From: Leptospira sp. 96542
Lineage (GTDB): Bacteria; Spirochaetota; Leptospiria; Leptospirales; Leptospiraceae
Length of the DNA stretch: 64,000 nt
Reading direction: 5' to 3'
Assembly: GCA_029310945.1 (NCBI GenBank)
Contig: JARJFC010000016.1
Coordinates: 23,586 to 87,585, forward strand
Positions 55,450 through 64,000 of the stretch are shown one piece after another. The notes beneath the pieces were generated by a model, which was not told where the DNA came from, made no database searches, and saw only the letters and a list, made by a program, of their open reading frames with translations. Made by a program: the position numbers and the translations under genes. Position 1 is the stretch's first letter; every line of letters starts with the position of its first letter.

Positions 55450-56108
55450 TCTTTCTGGACAGAACGGAGTGTTTCATTGTTTGGAAATTCTTCCAGACCC
55501 AAATTGGCAACCTGGAGGCTCCTTTGGTAAAAGCCAGTGTTCTTATATTCAAAACCCATCTTCAGATAGGTTGTGGCTGCAGTTTCGTAATAAAATTCGT
55601 CTTTCTTCTGGTTACCCTTTGTGTATGTTTTGGTCAAAGTGGCAAGGGCTGGGTAGTATTCTTTCTCTGCAACGAGAGATTGAACCACTAGCTTTTTACG
55701 CTCCACTGGGTTGTGGGTTTTGTCTAGTTTTTCAGATTGGTTGAGGTAAGGAATCGCTTTAGCGTATTCATTTTTCCCCACATAGGCCTTGCCCATTGTG
55801 AGGTTCCATTCAGATAAGAGAACTGGATTCATTTTTGAACGGTTTGCAGATTCCAAAACAGAAATGGATTGGTCATATTTTCCCAAATCCAAAAGAAGTT
55901 TCCCTTTTCGTAAGATCAATTTGTCTTTTGTTTCGTCTGATAGGTTTGTGGATCGGAGATCGGCATCAATGGATTCAATTTGGGCAAGATGAGCGCCAGC
56001 GTTGATTTGATTGTGACCACCGTTCTTTGTGTGGCCTTGGTTTGATGCGCAATTTGCAAATACCACAGCCAATAAAAGAATTTGGGCGAGTGGAAAATAC
56101 GATTTCAT
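55413..56108 (-). CDS. TPR-repeat lipoprotein
   Basis: A 231-residue lipoprotein with signal LAQILLLAVVFA and lipobox Cys in FANCAS. Residues about 60-215 hold TPR-like helices (LLDLGKYDQSISVLESANRS, then VGKNEYAKAIPYLNQSEKLD). It is probably a scaffold in the outer membrane or periplasm. Its 3' end overlaps the start of the AsmA-like gene by 37 bases, so the two are likely co-expressed. Confidence 0.82.
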   Translation of the reverse strand: MKSYFPLAQILLLAVVFANCASNQGHTKNGGHNQINAGAHLAQIESIDADLRSTNLSDETKDKLILRKGKLLLDLGKYDQSISVLESANRSKMNPVLLSEWNLTMGKAYVGKNEYAKAIPYLNQSEKLDKTHNPVERKKLVVQSLVAEKEYYPALATLTKTYTKGNQKKDEFYYETAATTYLKMGFEYKNTGFYQRSLQVANLGLEEFPNNETLRSVQKECLEVLQPEGKL

Positions 56109-56111
56109 TAG

Positions 56112-58118
56112 CTATACCTTCAGTTTCTCTAATTCCTCTAGGAAATTCTTTGTTTCAGCTTCCCTATCCTTCGTTTCCATAGGGAAAAAAAGAACAGCGT
56201 CCCGGGACAGCTCATCTAAAAACCGAGAGGGTGCACTCTCGATTTGCTCCCCAAATTTGCGTCTTGTACGAGCCGAAGTCAAGTACAATTTTCGCCTTGG
56301 TCGGGTCATGCCCACGTAGAGGAGTCTTCTCTCTTCATCGACGACTTCCCCTTCTTCCATAACACGTGAGTTGGGTAAAATTCCCTCTTCCAGACCAACT
56401 AAAAAAACCAAATCGTATTCGAGACCCTTAGACTGGTGCATTGTGAGGAGTTGCACCCTTCGGTCTTCCTCATCTTCCTTAGGTTCGTCTTCCATCAGGA
56501 GAACAAGCCTCTGTAAGAAGTCAAAAATTGTCGGTTTGGTCTCCCGCCCCTCTTCCTCTTCAAAGTAAGATAACATATTCACCAGTTCACTTAGGTTGTA
56601 AATCCTAGCCTTGACCACTTTCTCTTCGGATTCTTCTAGGGAAATCTCTCGTTCAAATCCGATTTGGGTGATCATCTCTCGCAAAACAGGTGCTAGCTTT
56701 GGGGATAACGCGAATTTCTTCCGAAAACCCTCAACGAGTTCCACAAAAGCAAAAATTTCTTGGCGAACCTTTGCTTTGATTTCTGTGAGGTAATCCACAT
56801 CTTCCACGATTTTTAAAAACACTTCGAATACAGAGAGTTTCTTTTGGAAGGCTTCTTCCTGCAATTTTTGCATGGTTGTGGGACCAATTCCTCGTTTAGG
56901 GTAATTGATGATCCTGAGCAGAGAATAATCATCTTTAGGGTTTGCGACAAACCTAAGGTAGGAAATACAATCTCTAATTTCTTTACGGTCAAAAAAATTA
57001 TAACCACCCACCACTTTGTAAGGAATGCTTCGGTTACGAAGTTCTTCTTCAAAAGGCCGTGATTGGAAATTGGTACGAAAGAGAATGGCAATTTCCTTTC
57101 CTTTGTATTCATTTTTGATCAGAAAGGATTGAATCCTGGATGCAACAAACACAGCTTCTTCCCTTTCATCGGGTGTTTCATAGTATTCCACTTGTTCGAT
57201 GGAATGGATCCGGCTGAAGAGTTCTTTTTCTTTACGCCCCAAATTGTTTTTGATGAGTGAATTGGCAGCTTGGATGATGGGTGCTGTCGAACGGTAATTT
57301 TCCAAAAGCCGCACCACTTTTGCATGTGGGAATTCTTTTTCAAAATTCAAAATGAGTTGTACGTTGGAACCTCGGAAGGCATAGATACTTTGGTCATCAT
57401 CTCCCACCACACAGAGGTTATCTGACTCGCCGCGGAAGAGTGACAAAAACTCATACTGTAATTGGTTTGTATCTTGGAATTCATCCACAAGGTAAAATTC
57501 GTGTTTTTTACGGTAAGCCGCTGCTACCTCGGAAAATTCTGAAAGGATGCGTTTGGGGAGTAAAATCAAATCATCAAAGTCGATGGCATTTTTTTCAAAA
57601 AGGCCTTCTTGGTATAAAGGGAATAGCTCCATAGCTACAAGATCGAATTCCCCGCCACTCACATCCCAGTTGTCTGATTGGGTATTTTTGGCGAAGGAGA
57701 TCCGGCGCAAAATTTCTTTCGGAGGGATTTTTTTAGGATCTAGGCGTTTCGTTTTCAAAAGTTCACTCACAAAGGATTCTTGGTCTGTTCCGTTGAAGAG
57801 TAAAAATGTTTCTTTGTACCCAAGTTTAGTGATATGTTCTTTTAAAATTTTTAAACCCAAAGAATGGAAGGTTGAAAGTGTAATCCCTTTTAATTTTTCA
57901 CGGGGAACCATCTTCCTTAGCCTTTCTGCCATTTCTTTGGCACTTTTGTTTGTAAAAGATAGTGCCACAATTTTGGATGCAGGGATTTTCACCCCTTCGA
58001 TCATATGGGCAATCCGATTGGTGATTACCCTTGTTTTACCAGAACCTGCCCCCGCAAATACGAGGAGGGGACCTGTGATGGTTAAGACAGCTTCCATTTG
58101 TGCGGAATTCAATTTCAT
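56112..58118 (-). CDS. UvrD/PcrA-type DNA helicase
   Basis: A superfamily 1 helicase of about 668 residues. The Q motif lies at LNSAQMEAV, Walker A at FAGAGSGKTRVIT, motif Ia at ALSFTNKSAKEMAERL, motif II at LVDEFQDTNQLQYEF, motif III at VVGDDDQSIYAFRGS, motif V at LLTMHQSKGLEYDLVFLVGL and motif VI at YVGMTRPRRKLYLT. It unwinds DNA in repair and replication restart. The ATG at 58116-58118 gives the standard N-terminus; a longer reading adds 21 unlikely residues. UvrD and PcrA/Rep are not separable here by motif alone. Confidence 0.93.
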   Translation of the reverse strand: MKLNSAQMEAVLTITGPLLVFAGAGSGKTRVITNRIAHMIEGVKIPASKIVALSFTNKSAKEMAERLRKMVPREKLKGITLSTFHSLGLKILKEHITKLGYKETFLLFNGTDQESFVSELLKTKRLDPKKIPPKEILRRISFAKNTQSDNWDVSGGEFDLVAMELFPLYQEGLFEKNAIDFDDLILLPKRILSEFSEVAAAYRKKHEFYLVDEFQDTNQLQYEFLSLFRGESDNLCVVGDDDQSIYAFRGSNVQLILNFEKEFPHAKVVRLLENYRSTAPIIQAANSLIKNNLGRKEKELFSRIHSIEQVEYYETPDEREEAVFVASRIQSFLIKNEYKGKEIAILFRTNFQSRPFEEELRNRSIPYKVVGGYNFFDRKEIRDCISYLRFVANPKDDYSLLRIINYPKRGIGPTTMQKLQEEAFQKKLSVFEVFLKIVEDVDYLTEIKAKVRQEIFAFVELVEGFRKKFALSPKLAPVLREMITQIGFEREISLEESEEKVVKARIYNLSELVNMLSYFEEEEGRETKPTIFDFLQRLVLLMEDEPKEDEEDRRVQLLTMHQSKGLEYDLVFLVGLEEGILPNSRVMEEGEVVDEERRLLYVGMTRPRRKLYLTSARTRRKFGEQIESAPSRFLDELSRDAVLFFPMETKDREAETKNFLEELEKLKV

Positions 58119-58201
58119 AGAGGTTCTGGATAAGTGACATAGTTCGGTGAAAACTGTGAACGTCGAGTGAAAAACGGACAAAGAAGGTTAGGAAATCCAA
58201 A

Positions 58202-59560
58202 CTAAACCCGAGCCAAATGGAAACATTTTGGCCAAACCTTTAGGGCAGAGGCAAAATTGGTAAGATCTTTTTGGAAGGATTGGAAAGCAAATTTGGAATC
58301 GCGATGGAAACGGTATTCCGTAGGCAACCACCATTCACTATCATTAAAAAATGAAGTCAATGCTTCGAGTTCCCGTTCGGTTCGACTCAGAAAAAAATCC
58401 AAATCACGTACAGAGTGTACGGTTGTGTTTTTGGAACGTAGTTTGGCGAGGTTGGCGGCCAACTTATTTTTTTTCCTTAAAAATGCCAGTTCCAAAATGG
58501 AACGTAGATAATCCTTAAATTCATCAATTGTGGTGGTGGTCAATTCTTGTAAAAAGTTGCCAAACAATTCATACGACTTAAAAAAATCCAAACTATGGTA
58601 AAATGACTTTGAGTGGTAATCGGCACAAAGATAAAACAATAAATCGCTCAGTTTGAGTTTTATATGGTACATTGGTTCACTGGTTTTGGGTTCTAAAGAA
58701 GGATCCAAACAGACACTATACGGCATTAACATAAAATCGGAACTGGGATTTGTCACATGAACCAAATAAGAATAATAAGAATCAAAATTGGAACCAAAGG
58801 GAAAAAATGGAGGAACCACGGTGCCAAGATCCACACCATAACAAAAACCAAGCGAGGAAAATTCTTTTAAACTTTCCTTTTTGGTAACGTACCTATGAGA
58901 AAAACGATTTTTGAATACTTCGTATACGAGTTTGTCCACATTCAGAATGGAATCGATATCCAAATCACAAAGGTTGGTTCCAAGAAGCGAATCAGGTTTC
59001 GCATTCCAACCGATATTCCCAGACAAAACAAATTGATTTTGTTTAAAACCTTCCTCCATTAGAGAAAACATAGGAATCGGAGTTTCTTTATTTTTTTCAA
59101 TGTAACCTTGTAATTCTTCTTCGGTTTTAAAATAACCAATTTGGAATTTACCAACGTTCGTGTCGTCTGAGGCAGGTTCTTTCGTGATTACATGCAATAG
59201 GATATTTCCATGAATGATCACAATTTTTTTCCCAGCCTGGGCAAGGTGTAAAAAATTCAATTGGGCACCAGTGTTCGTCGAATGGTTGGACTCACCAAGA
59301 CCCAAAACAAATTCCAAACCTTGGATTTCTTCTTTTGTCAGACTGGTGTGGTGGTTGATCAAATTCCGAAAGAATCCATAACGCTCTGAATGATTCCATT
59401 GATCAGCACCAAACGGAAGTTTATCTTTATACTCAGTCTCTCCCAAAACCAAAACGGCAGGAGTCTTTTGGGATTCTGGCAGAGAATACACAAGCGACTC
59501 AATGGATGTGTCAAGACCCGTTTCCACCTCTCCCCGAACCCATACCAAAGAATCTATCAT
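58202..59560 (-). CDS. Unrecognised 452-residue protein
   Basis: A soluble protein with no signal peptide, transmembrane helix or family I recognise. It opens MIDSLVWVRGEVETGLDTSI and contains VLGLGESNHSTNTGAQLNF and KKIVIIHGNILLHVI, the last like a Rossmann strand. The C-terminal third is helical (LRSILELAFLRKKNKLAANL). It is read from the same strand as the helicase gene, 83 bases upstream of it. No function is proposed. Confidence 0.6.
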   Translation of the reverse strand: MIDSLVWVRGEVETGLDTSIESLVYSLPESQKTPAVLVLGETEYKDKLPFGADQWNHSERYGFFRNLINHHTSLTKEEIQGLEFVLGLGESNHSTNTGAQLNFLHLAQAGKKIVIIHGNILLHVITKEPASDDTNVGKFQIGYFKTEEELQGYIEKNKETPIPMFSLMEEGFKQNQFVLSGNIGWNAKPDSLLGTNLCDLDIDSILNVDKLVYEVFKNRFSHRYVTKKESLKEFSSLGFCYGVDLGTVVPPFFPFGSNFDSYYSYLVHVTNPSSDFMLMPYSVCLDPSLEPKTSEPMYHIKLKLSDLLFYLCADYHSKSFYHSLDFFKSYELFGNFLQELTTTTIDEFKDYLRSILELAFLRKKNKLAANLAKLRSKNTTVHSVRDLDFFLSRTERELEALTSFFNDSEWWLPTEYRFHRDSKFAFQSFQKDLTNFASALKVWPKCFHLARV

Positions 59561-59648
59561 TCTTACCTCGACTTACCCTAGGAAATCCCTAAAAAATTCC
59601 CTCGTAGCGGCAAGTTTGACTGATTATGGAAAATGTAGTAAGTATTTT

Positions 59649-60248
59649 TTATCCGGGTGGGGCTGTTTTTTGGAAACTTTCCCGGGCTCCGTGTTCCGCC
59701 AAAAAAGACTTAAAAATGGGATCTTCCTCCACTGGCAAAACAGCTCGGAACCGCATCCAATCCAAACTCGTGTAGAGTGCAAGCTCAGAGAGACCTAGTT
59801 TTTTTTCTGTCGTGAAATAATTTTCTTTCAATTCACGTTTCAAATAATCGAGAATGGAACTGATCCGGAGGGCATTCTTTTGTAAGTAAGGAGCGCTGTC
59901 GGATGGAATCCCCTCTTTGTGTAGATAAAACAAAAGAATGGCATTATCAAGAGCTTGGTCAATCGCAGTGTGCAGATTGGCATCTCGCCAACGAGAGGAA
60001 AGTTCCCCACCCCGAAAGGGACCAGTCCCAGATTTTTGGAATAGATAATCTGTGATTGTATGACTATCCCAAATGGTTTCGCCATCCATTTCCATGTAGG
60101 GAACTTTCCAAAGGGGGGATTTTTCACGGAGTTCTTTTTGTCCTGCATCGGTCATGGTATCTATGAAAGTGAAGGGAATGCCAAGTTCCATTGCTATGAT
60201 CCGGATTCGTCTCACATAAGGTGAAGTATAACTGCCAAATAATTTCAT
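59649..60248 (-). CDS. Glutathione S-transferase-like protein
   Basis: A GST-fold protein of 199 residues. MKLFGSYTSPYVRRIRIIAM is the thioredoxin-like N-terminal strand with a Ser-Pro-Tyr turn in place of the Cys. KVPYMEMDGETIWDSHTITD is the glutathione-binding loop with the cis-Pro and Ser. The helical C-terminal domain ends near DWMRFRAVLPV. The ATG at 60246-60248 is preferred over a reading to 60368 that would run through the divergent promoter region. It may be a transferase or a peroxide or disulfide reductase. Confidence 0.85.
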   Translation of the reverse strand: MKLFGSYTSPYVRRIRIIAMELGIPFTFIDTMTDAGQKELREKSPLWKVPYMEMDGETIWDSHTITDYLFQKSGTGPFRGGELSSRWRDANLHTAIDQALDNAILLFYLHKEGIPSDSAPYLQKNALRISSILDYLKRELKENYFTTEKKLGLSELALYTSLDWMRFRAVLPVEEDPIFKSFLAEHGARESFQKTAPPG

Positions 60249-60289
60249 AAGTTGATACTTTGGCCTTGTAGTAAATCCACAAGTGATAG

Positions 60290-60309
60290 TTTTTTCCAAA
60301 TGGAAAAAA
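60290..60309. other. Palindrome between divergent genes
   Basis: TTTTTTCC and GGAAAAAA form an 8-bp palindrome with a 4-base centre in the 129-base gap between the GST and Nudix genes. It could be a shared operator or a weak hairpin. No certain -35/-10 pair could be assigned to either gene. Confidence 0.3.
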
Positions 60310-60377
60310 ATGAAATTTCGCTTTCCTTGGAATGCCGAAAGGGTAAGGATTCCATCTAAGGAATACACAGACCTTCA

Positions 60378-60944
60378 ATGAAAGAACGTAAAAACTGGAA
60401 AGACATCTACCCCACTCCGATTTACACCCTAGCCAGTTTTGATATCCAACTCCCGCGAAAGGAAGAAGACAGAACTTATTATGTACTAAAATCTAAAAAT
60501 TGGGTGAACGTGATCCCTGTCACAACAGAAGGAGAAATCATCCTCATCAAACAATATAGGCATGGAATTGGGGAAGCAAGTTTAGAAATCCCTGGAGGAA
60601 TCGTCGATGAAGAAGGCAGCGGAATGGAGCTCATATCTGCGATGAGGGAACTGAGGGAAGAAACTGGCTATTCCACTGACCCTTCGAATTATGAACTTTT
60701 GGCAAAATTTTCAGGCAACCCTGCCATGTTCACAAACTGGTCGTATTCATACTTGGCAAAAGATGTTCGTTTGACGAATGAAGTAGAGTTTGATGAAGGA
60801 GAAGACATTGAAATTTTGATTGAATCCCCAGAGGAAGTCAAACAAATGTTACTGCATGGTATGATCCACCATCCTCATATGGCGGCGGCTCTGGGTTTGT
60901 ATTTTTTAAAATACCCCACAGAAACCAATTTGGATGGAAAATAG
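60378..60944 (+). CDS. Nudix hydrolase (ADP-ribose pyrophosphatase-like)
   Basis: A 188-residue Nudix enzyme. The Nudix box is intact: GGIVDEEGSGMELISAM followed by RELREETGY (G-x5-E-x7-REUxEExGU). VPVTTEGEIILIKQYRHGIG is the strand before it and is typical of ADP-ribose pyrophosphatases (NudF/NudE-like). It cleaves nucleoside diphosphate sugars or related compounds. Substrate not known. Confidence 0.9.
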   Translation: MKERKNWKDIYPTPIYTLASFDIQLPRKEEDRTYYVLKSKNWVNVIPVTTEGEIILIKQYRHGIGEASLEIPGGIVDEEGSGMELISAMRELREETGYSTDPSNYELLAKFSGNPAMFTNWSYSYLAKDVRLTNEVEFDEGEDIEILIESPEEVKQMLLHGMIHHPHMAAALGLYFLKYPTETNLDGK

Positions 60945-61068
60945 AATGGTTCAAAATGGGAAGTTAGGCAAATCGCAGTATGAAACCTACGTATTTGTGC
61001 TAATTATAATTTTATGACATTTTAGGGAATTCGCTGGAAAAAATTTAATCATCTGAGAGTGTTTGTAT

Positions 61069-61854
61069 ATGAGAAAGTTCGCATACCAACAAATTCTAGT
61101 ACTTATCATAGGCTTGGCAGTTTTTCCTTTGTTTGCACAAGAGGAAAAGTTAGAACCAATCACAATCACTGTCCAAAAGGGCGAGACTCTCTCTCTGATT
61201 TCCGAGCGCCACCTTTCTGATCCGAAACGCTGGCCAGAACTTTTAAAACACAACAAAATCCCTAACCCTGATTTGATCAAACCAGGTATGTCTCTGGTTG
61301 TTCCTGTATTTCTCAGAAAACAAGTGGTGGGTGTCACTGAATTTGTGATGGGGCAAGTGGAATGGAATGGCACTGGTGGCAAAGGTCCTTGGACTGCATT
61401 GAAACTCGGCCAAGAGCTCCATCCGAATGACCAAATCAAAACCAGCGCCAAAGGCAAAACCGATATACATATCAATAACATTGGCCTAGTGAGAGTGATG
61501 ACAAATAGCCATTTTGCAGTTGTGGGCAAACCTAACAAAACAGAACCAGTGACTGTTTCCCTATTGAAAGGAACCTTGGATGCAAAAATCACCAAATCCA
61601 ACCCTCCTTCTAAAGACACCAAGTTCAATATCGTGACTCCATCTTCTACGGCGGGTGTCCGAGGGACCGAATTCCGAGTGGAATTGAATGACAAATCAGC
61701 TAGTACAATTTCCTGTTTTGAAGGCGTGGTGGACGTAAGCGCGGAAGGAAAAATGGTTACACTGAACCAAGGTATGGCAACCTTTGTTGAAAAAGGCAAA
61801 TCTCCTGTGCAACCTTACAAAATCCCAGAGGCACCCAGGATCAAAGAAGAATAA
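61069..61854 (+). CDS. LysM and FecR domain protein
   Basis: A secreted protein of about 261 residues: signal QILVLIIGLAVFPLFA, LysM at about 34-82 (VQKGETLSLISERHL, then PDLIKPGMSLVVP) and FecR at about 120-230 (VSLLKGTLDAKIT, then TPSSTAGVRGTEFRVEL). LysM binds peptidoglycan, so it should sit on the cell wall. The ATG at 61069 is preferred to TTG at 61063 because GAGAG lies 9 bases before it. The OmpL47-type gene follows 13 bases later. Confidence 0.87.
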   Translation: MRKFAYQQILVLIIGLAVFPLFAQEEKLEPITITVQKGETLSLISERHLSDPKRWPELLKHNKIPNPDLIKPGMSLVVPVFLRKQVVGVTEFVMGQVEWNGTGGKGPWTALKLGQELHPNDQIKTSAKGKTDIHINNIGLVRVMTNSHFAVVGKPNKTEPVTVSLLKGTLDAKITKSNPPSKDTKFNIVTPSSTAGVRGTEFRVELNDKSASTISCFEGVVDVSAEGKMVTLNQGMATFVEKGKSPVQPYKIPEAPRIKEE

Positions 61855-61867
61855 AAAAATAGGATCT

Positions 61868-62830
61868 ATGGACTATAAATCAATTCGTTTTATAATCATT
61901 TTACTGTTCATTGCGGGGGTTCTCTCCGCAAAACCGAAAAGAGAGTTAAAAATTCTCATCGATTCAGAGGCAGATGCCAGTTTTGAATTGGAACTTTGGC
62001 AAGAAAAACCCAAAGATGAAGAAGCTGTTTCCAAAAACACACCAGAAGTCCTCATCATCAAAGGCAACCGCATCACAGTCACCCCGAAAGACGAATTTGA
62101 TTACTTTCGGATTCGTAGGATCGGGGAATATGGGGCGAAAGGTTATTGGACACAAGTTTTTTCCACGAGCGTGGATCCTGATTCTCCTCTTTCTGTCCCT
62201 AAGGAATTTGTAAAACCCAAGTTGGTCGCGGTGGAAAAACCAAAACCGACGGTGGTATCTGGTGAACAGTTCATTGTAGTCAAAGGCAAAGAAGAAATAA
62301 AATATCTCACTAAAAAATCCCTACTACTGTCACCTTCCGATGACGGAGCGGGTATTTCAGAAGTAAGATACAAAATCAACGATGGAGATTGGAATACTTC
62401 CAAATCTGCTACGGAAATTCAATTTTCTGAAGAAGGAAATTATAAACTGCTGTACTTTGCCATGGATTTGGCAGGCAATAAAGAACCTTCGAAGCTTATC
62501 TATTTTACCAAAGATACAACCCCACCCCAAACATTGTTGGAATGGATGGGTTCTGGGTATGGTGGTAAATCAATGCCCAAATTCCTTTCGCCCGATACCA
62601 AAATTAAACTGAATGCGAAAGACAATTTAAGTGGAGTCAAACAGACATTTTATGCGTATGCTTGCGCAGATGGAACTACATCCGAGTTTGTTTTGTCAGA
62701 TAAGGAACATTCCATATCAGAACTAAAAACAATTTGTAAAGGTTCTTTTCGATTTTTGTACTACTCTGTGGATCAAGTTGGGAACGAAGAACCTGTCCAA
62801 TCCATAAATCTATTTTTCGGTCAAAATTAG
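61868..62830 (+). CDS. OmpL47-type beta-barrel/Ig-repeat surface protein
   Basis: A 320-residue protein with signal FIIILLFIAGVLSA. The mature part holds two OmpL47-type repeats: SDDGAGISEVRYKINDGDWN with FAMDLAGNKEPSK, and KDNLSGVKQTFYAYAC with YYSVDQVGNEEPVQ. Such repeats occur in Leptospira surface proteins that bind host matrix in pathogens. The start is MDYKSIRF; a longer reading begins inside the FecR gene. It is probably co-transcribed with the LysM-FecR gene. Confidence 0.83.
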   Translation: MDYKSIRFIIILLFIAGVLSAKPKRELKILIDSEADASFELELWQEKPKDEEAVSKNTPEVLIIKGNRITVTPKDEFDYFRIRRIGEYGAKGYWTQVFSTSVDPDSPLSVPKEFVKPKLVAVEKPKPTVVSGEQFIVVKGKEEIKYLTKKSLLLSPSDDGAGISEVRYKINDGDWNTSKSATEIQFSEEGNYKLLYFAMDLAGNKEPSKLIYFTKDTTPPQTLLEWMGSGYGGKSMPKFLSPDTKIKLNAKDNLSGVKQTFYAYACADGTTSEFVLSDKEHSISELKTICKGSFRFLYYSVDQVGNEEPVQSINLFFGQN

Positions 62831-62854
62831 AAACTGAAAGGAAATTCCAATGAA

Positions 62855-62888
62855 CAATCTACAAAAAAACCTTTGATTTTGTAGATTG
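62855..62888. other. Strong hairpin after the OmpL47-type gene
   Basis: CAATCTACAAAA pairs perfectly with TTTTGTAGATTG (12 bp) around a 10-base loop. It lies 24 bases after the OmpL47-type stop and 36 before the MFS start. A run of T does not follow on either strand, so a standard intrinsic terminator is doubtful. It could be an RNA stabiliser, a Rho-type pause or an operator. Confidence 0.5.
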
Positions 62889-62924
62889 CCCAACCCTAAC
62901 CAAATTAAAACCTGACCTTTAGTA

Positions 62925-64000
62925 ATGAAAAAAAATCATTCTTTGGCCATTTTTAAACACCGCGACTTTCGATATTTTGTCCTAGCACGTTTTTTTATGG
63001 TTCTTGCCATTTATATCCAAGCAACCATCGTCGGCTGGCAAGTGTACGACTTAACCGGGAGTGTTCTCGATTTAGGTCTTGTAGGTTTGTTTGAAGCAGT
63101 ACCATCAATCATTGTAGCGCTATACGCTGGCCACCTAGCAGATCTTAGAGATAGGCGCAATATCATTGTTATTTGTTTATTTTTTTTGGTTTTATGCTCT
63201 TTATTTCTTTTACTTTTTACAGGTCCCCTCCATTATCTTTTGGATTTGTACGGACCTTGGCCAATCTTTTTGGTCATTTTGGTATCGGGTATTGCCCGAG
63301 GGTTTATCTCACCTGCAATTTTTAGTTTTGTGACCCAACTCGTTCCAAGAGAACACTACCCCCACTCAGCTGCATGGATGGGCACATCCTTCCAGGCTGG
63401 TGCTGTCATTGGACCTGCCATCGGTGGGCTTGTATATGCAAGCCTTGGAATCCAGTGGACATACGGATTGGATATGGTTTGCATCACACTTCCTTTTTTA
63501 TTGTTTTTTTGGATCCAAAAGAAAGAACTTCCTCCACGCAAAGAAAATGAGCCATTAAAGGAAAGTCTGCTAAAAGGTCTCAAGTTTGTTTGGAACAACG
63601 AAATTATGTTAGGTGCCATGGCCTTGGATATGTTTGCTGTATTATTTGGCGGTGCTGTAGCATTACTACCAGTATTCGCAAAAGACATTTTGCACGTGGG
63701 TGCAGAGGGTTTGGGTATTTTACGTGCTGCCCCTTCTTTTGGAGCCCTACTTATGGCATACTACCTAACTTACAATCCCCCACTCACAAAATCAGGAAAA
63801 AAACTTCTTTTTTGTGTTTTTGGGTTTGGGGTGAGCATGCTTGTCTTCGGTTTGTCTGAATATTTTTACATATCAGTGATTTGTTTATTTTTGTCGGGTG
63901 CCTTTGACAGCGTTTCCGTTGTCATTCGTTCGACCATCATGCAGACAATGACACCAGAGGATATGCGAGGGCGAGTCAGTGCTATAAACAAAGTATTCAT
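62925..64000 (+). CDS. MFS transporter (partial, C-terminus beyond window)
   Basis: About 358 residues are visible before the right edge. It has at least eight helices, the MFS loop GHLADLRDRRNIIVICLFF between helices 2 and 3 and FVTQLVPREHYPHSAAWMG, typical of the EntS-like MFS_3 group. It probably exports a small molecule or drug. The frame is open to the edge, ending MTPEDMRGRVSAINKVF, a family block. Start ATG at 62925 follows the hairpin above. Confidence 0.9.
   Translation, partial: MKKNHSLAIFKHRDFRYFVLARFFMVLAIYIQATIVGWQVYDLTGSVLDLGLVGLFEAVPSIIVALYAGHLADLRDRRNIIVICLFFLVLCSLFLLLFTGPLHYLLDLYGPWPIFLVILVSGIARGFISPAIFSFVTQLVPREHYPHSAAWMGTSFQAGAVIGPAIGGLVYASLGIQWTYGLDMVCITLPFLLFFWIQKKELPPRKENEPLKESLLKGLKFVWNNEIMLGAMALDMFAVLFGGAVALLPVFAKDILHVGAEGLGILRAAPSFGALLMAYYLTYNPPLTKSGKKLLFCVFGFGVSMLVFGLSEYFYISVICLFLSGAFDSVSVVIRSTIMQTMTPEDMRGRVSAINKVF

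Noticed and set aside
57547..58137. 196-residue open frame on the plus strand
   Set aside because: Antisense to the helicase N-terminal motifs, which are intact; Ser/Lys-rich translation typical of a shadow.
60987..61799. 270-residue open frame on the minus strand
   Set aside because: Antisense to the LysM-FecR gene, which has a signal peptide and both domains; the frame has no recognisable features.
62855..62888. Intrinsic terminator
   Set aside because: The stem is strong but no run of T follows on either strand.

Overview
The window looks like a Leptospira chromosome segment, most likely from a saprophytic or biflexa-like species. The evidence is AT-rich DNA, frequent TTG starts, many lipoproteins with loose lipoboxes, an OmpL47-type protein, a LysM-FecR protein, a DUF1566 lipoprotein, and a long surface-polysaccharide (rfb-type) operon headed by an EPS-associated MarR-type regulator. 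The genus is inferred from gene content; no rRNA or tRNA gene was seen.

Region 1 (1-32.3 kb, minus strand) is one long, tightly packed polysaccharide operon read from about 32.3 kb down past the left edge. It starts with a promoter carrying two palindromic operators and the MarR-type regulator. Next come GDP-fucose synthase, an AbiEii-type toxin pair, a 2-hydroxyacid dehydrogenase, a GT2 glycosyltransferase and two FkbM methyltransferases. A scar follows, with a rotted IS30 transposase and a gene stub. The operon then resumes with an SLC13 (sulfate-type) permease with TrkA-C domains and a PglK-like ABC exporter. The core is a pseudaminic-acid-like nonulosonate pathway: PseC, an aldo-keto reductase, a cytidylyltransferase/class III aminotransferase fusion, PseG, a formyltransferase, PseI and a second cytidylyltransferase. 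PseB is not in the window. Tailoring genes follow: a GNAT acetyltransferase, two N-acetyl-sugar amidotransferases with a HisH/HisF ammonia supply, APS kinase plus sulfotransferase (sulfation), and a FAD enzyme fused to a cysteine-dioxygenase-like cupin. Many junctions are 4-base stop/start overlaps (ATGA), and one has the same geometry with CTG (CTGA).

Region 2 (32.3-45.3 kb) is mixed. It holds a dead HEPN-MNT pair, a PlsC-type acyltransferase, a small lipoprotein, a SpoU methyltransferase, 2,4-dienoyl-CoA reductase, a response regulator tail-to-tail with a large multi-PAS histidine kinase, an SDR, a DUF1566 lipoprotein that appears to start at CTG, a small lipoprotein with a perfect metzincin zinc motif, and a frameshifted remnant of a repeat protein.

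Region 3 (45.3-64 kb) is mostly housekeeping and envelope: sucC-sucD, a TolC-type protein, an SH3 protein, an FmdB zinc ribbon, lpxI-lpxB (consecutive lipid A steps), an AsmA-like protein, a TPR lipoprotein, a UvrD/PcrA helicase, an unrecognised protein, a GST-like protein, a Nudix hydrolase, LysM-FecR and OmpL47-type proteins, and an MFS transporter cut by the right edge.

The strongest biological suggestion is that this strain decorates its surface glycan with a nonulosonic acid that may be amidinated, formylated or acetylated, and that the glycan is also sulfated.
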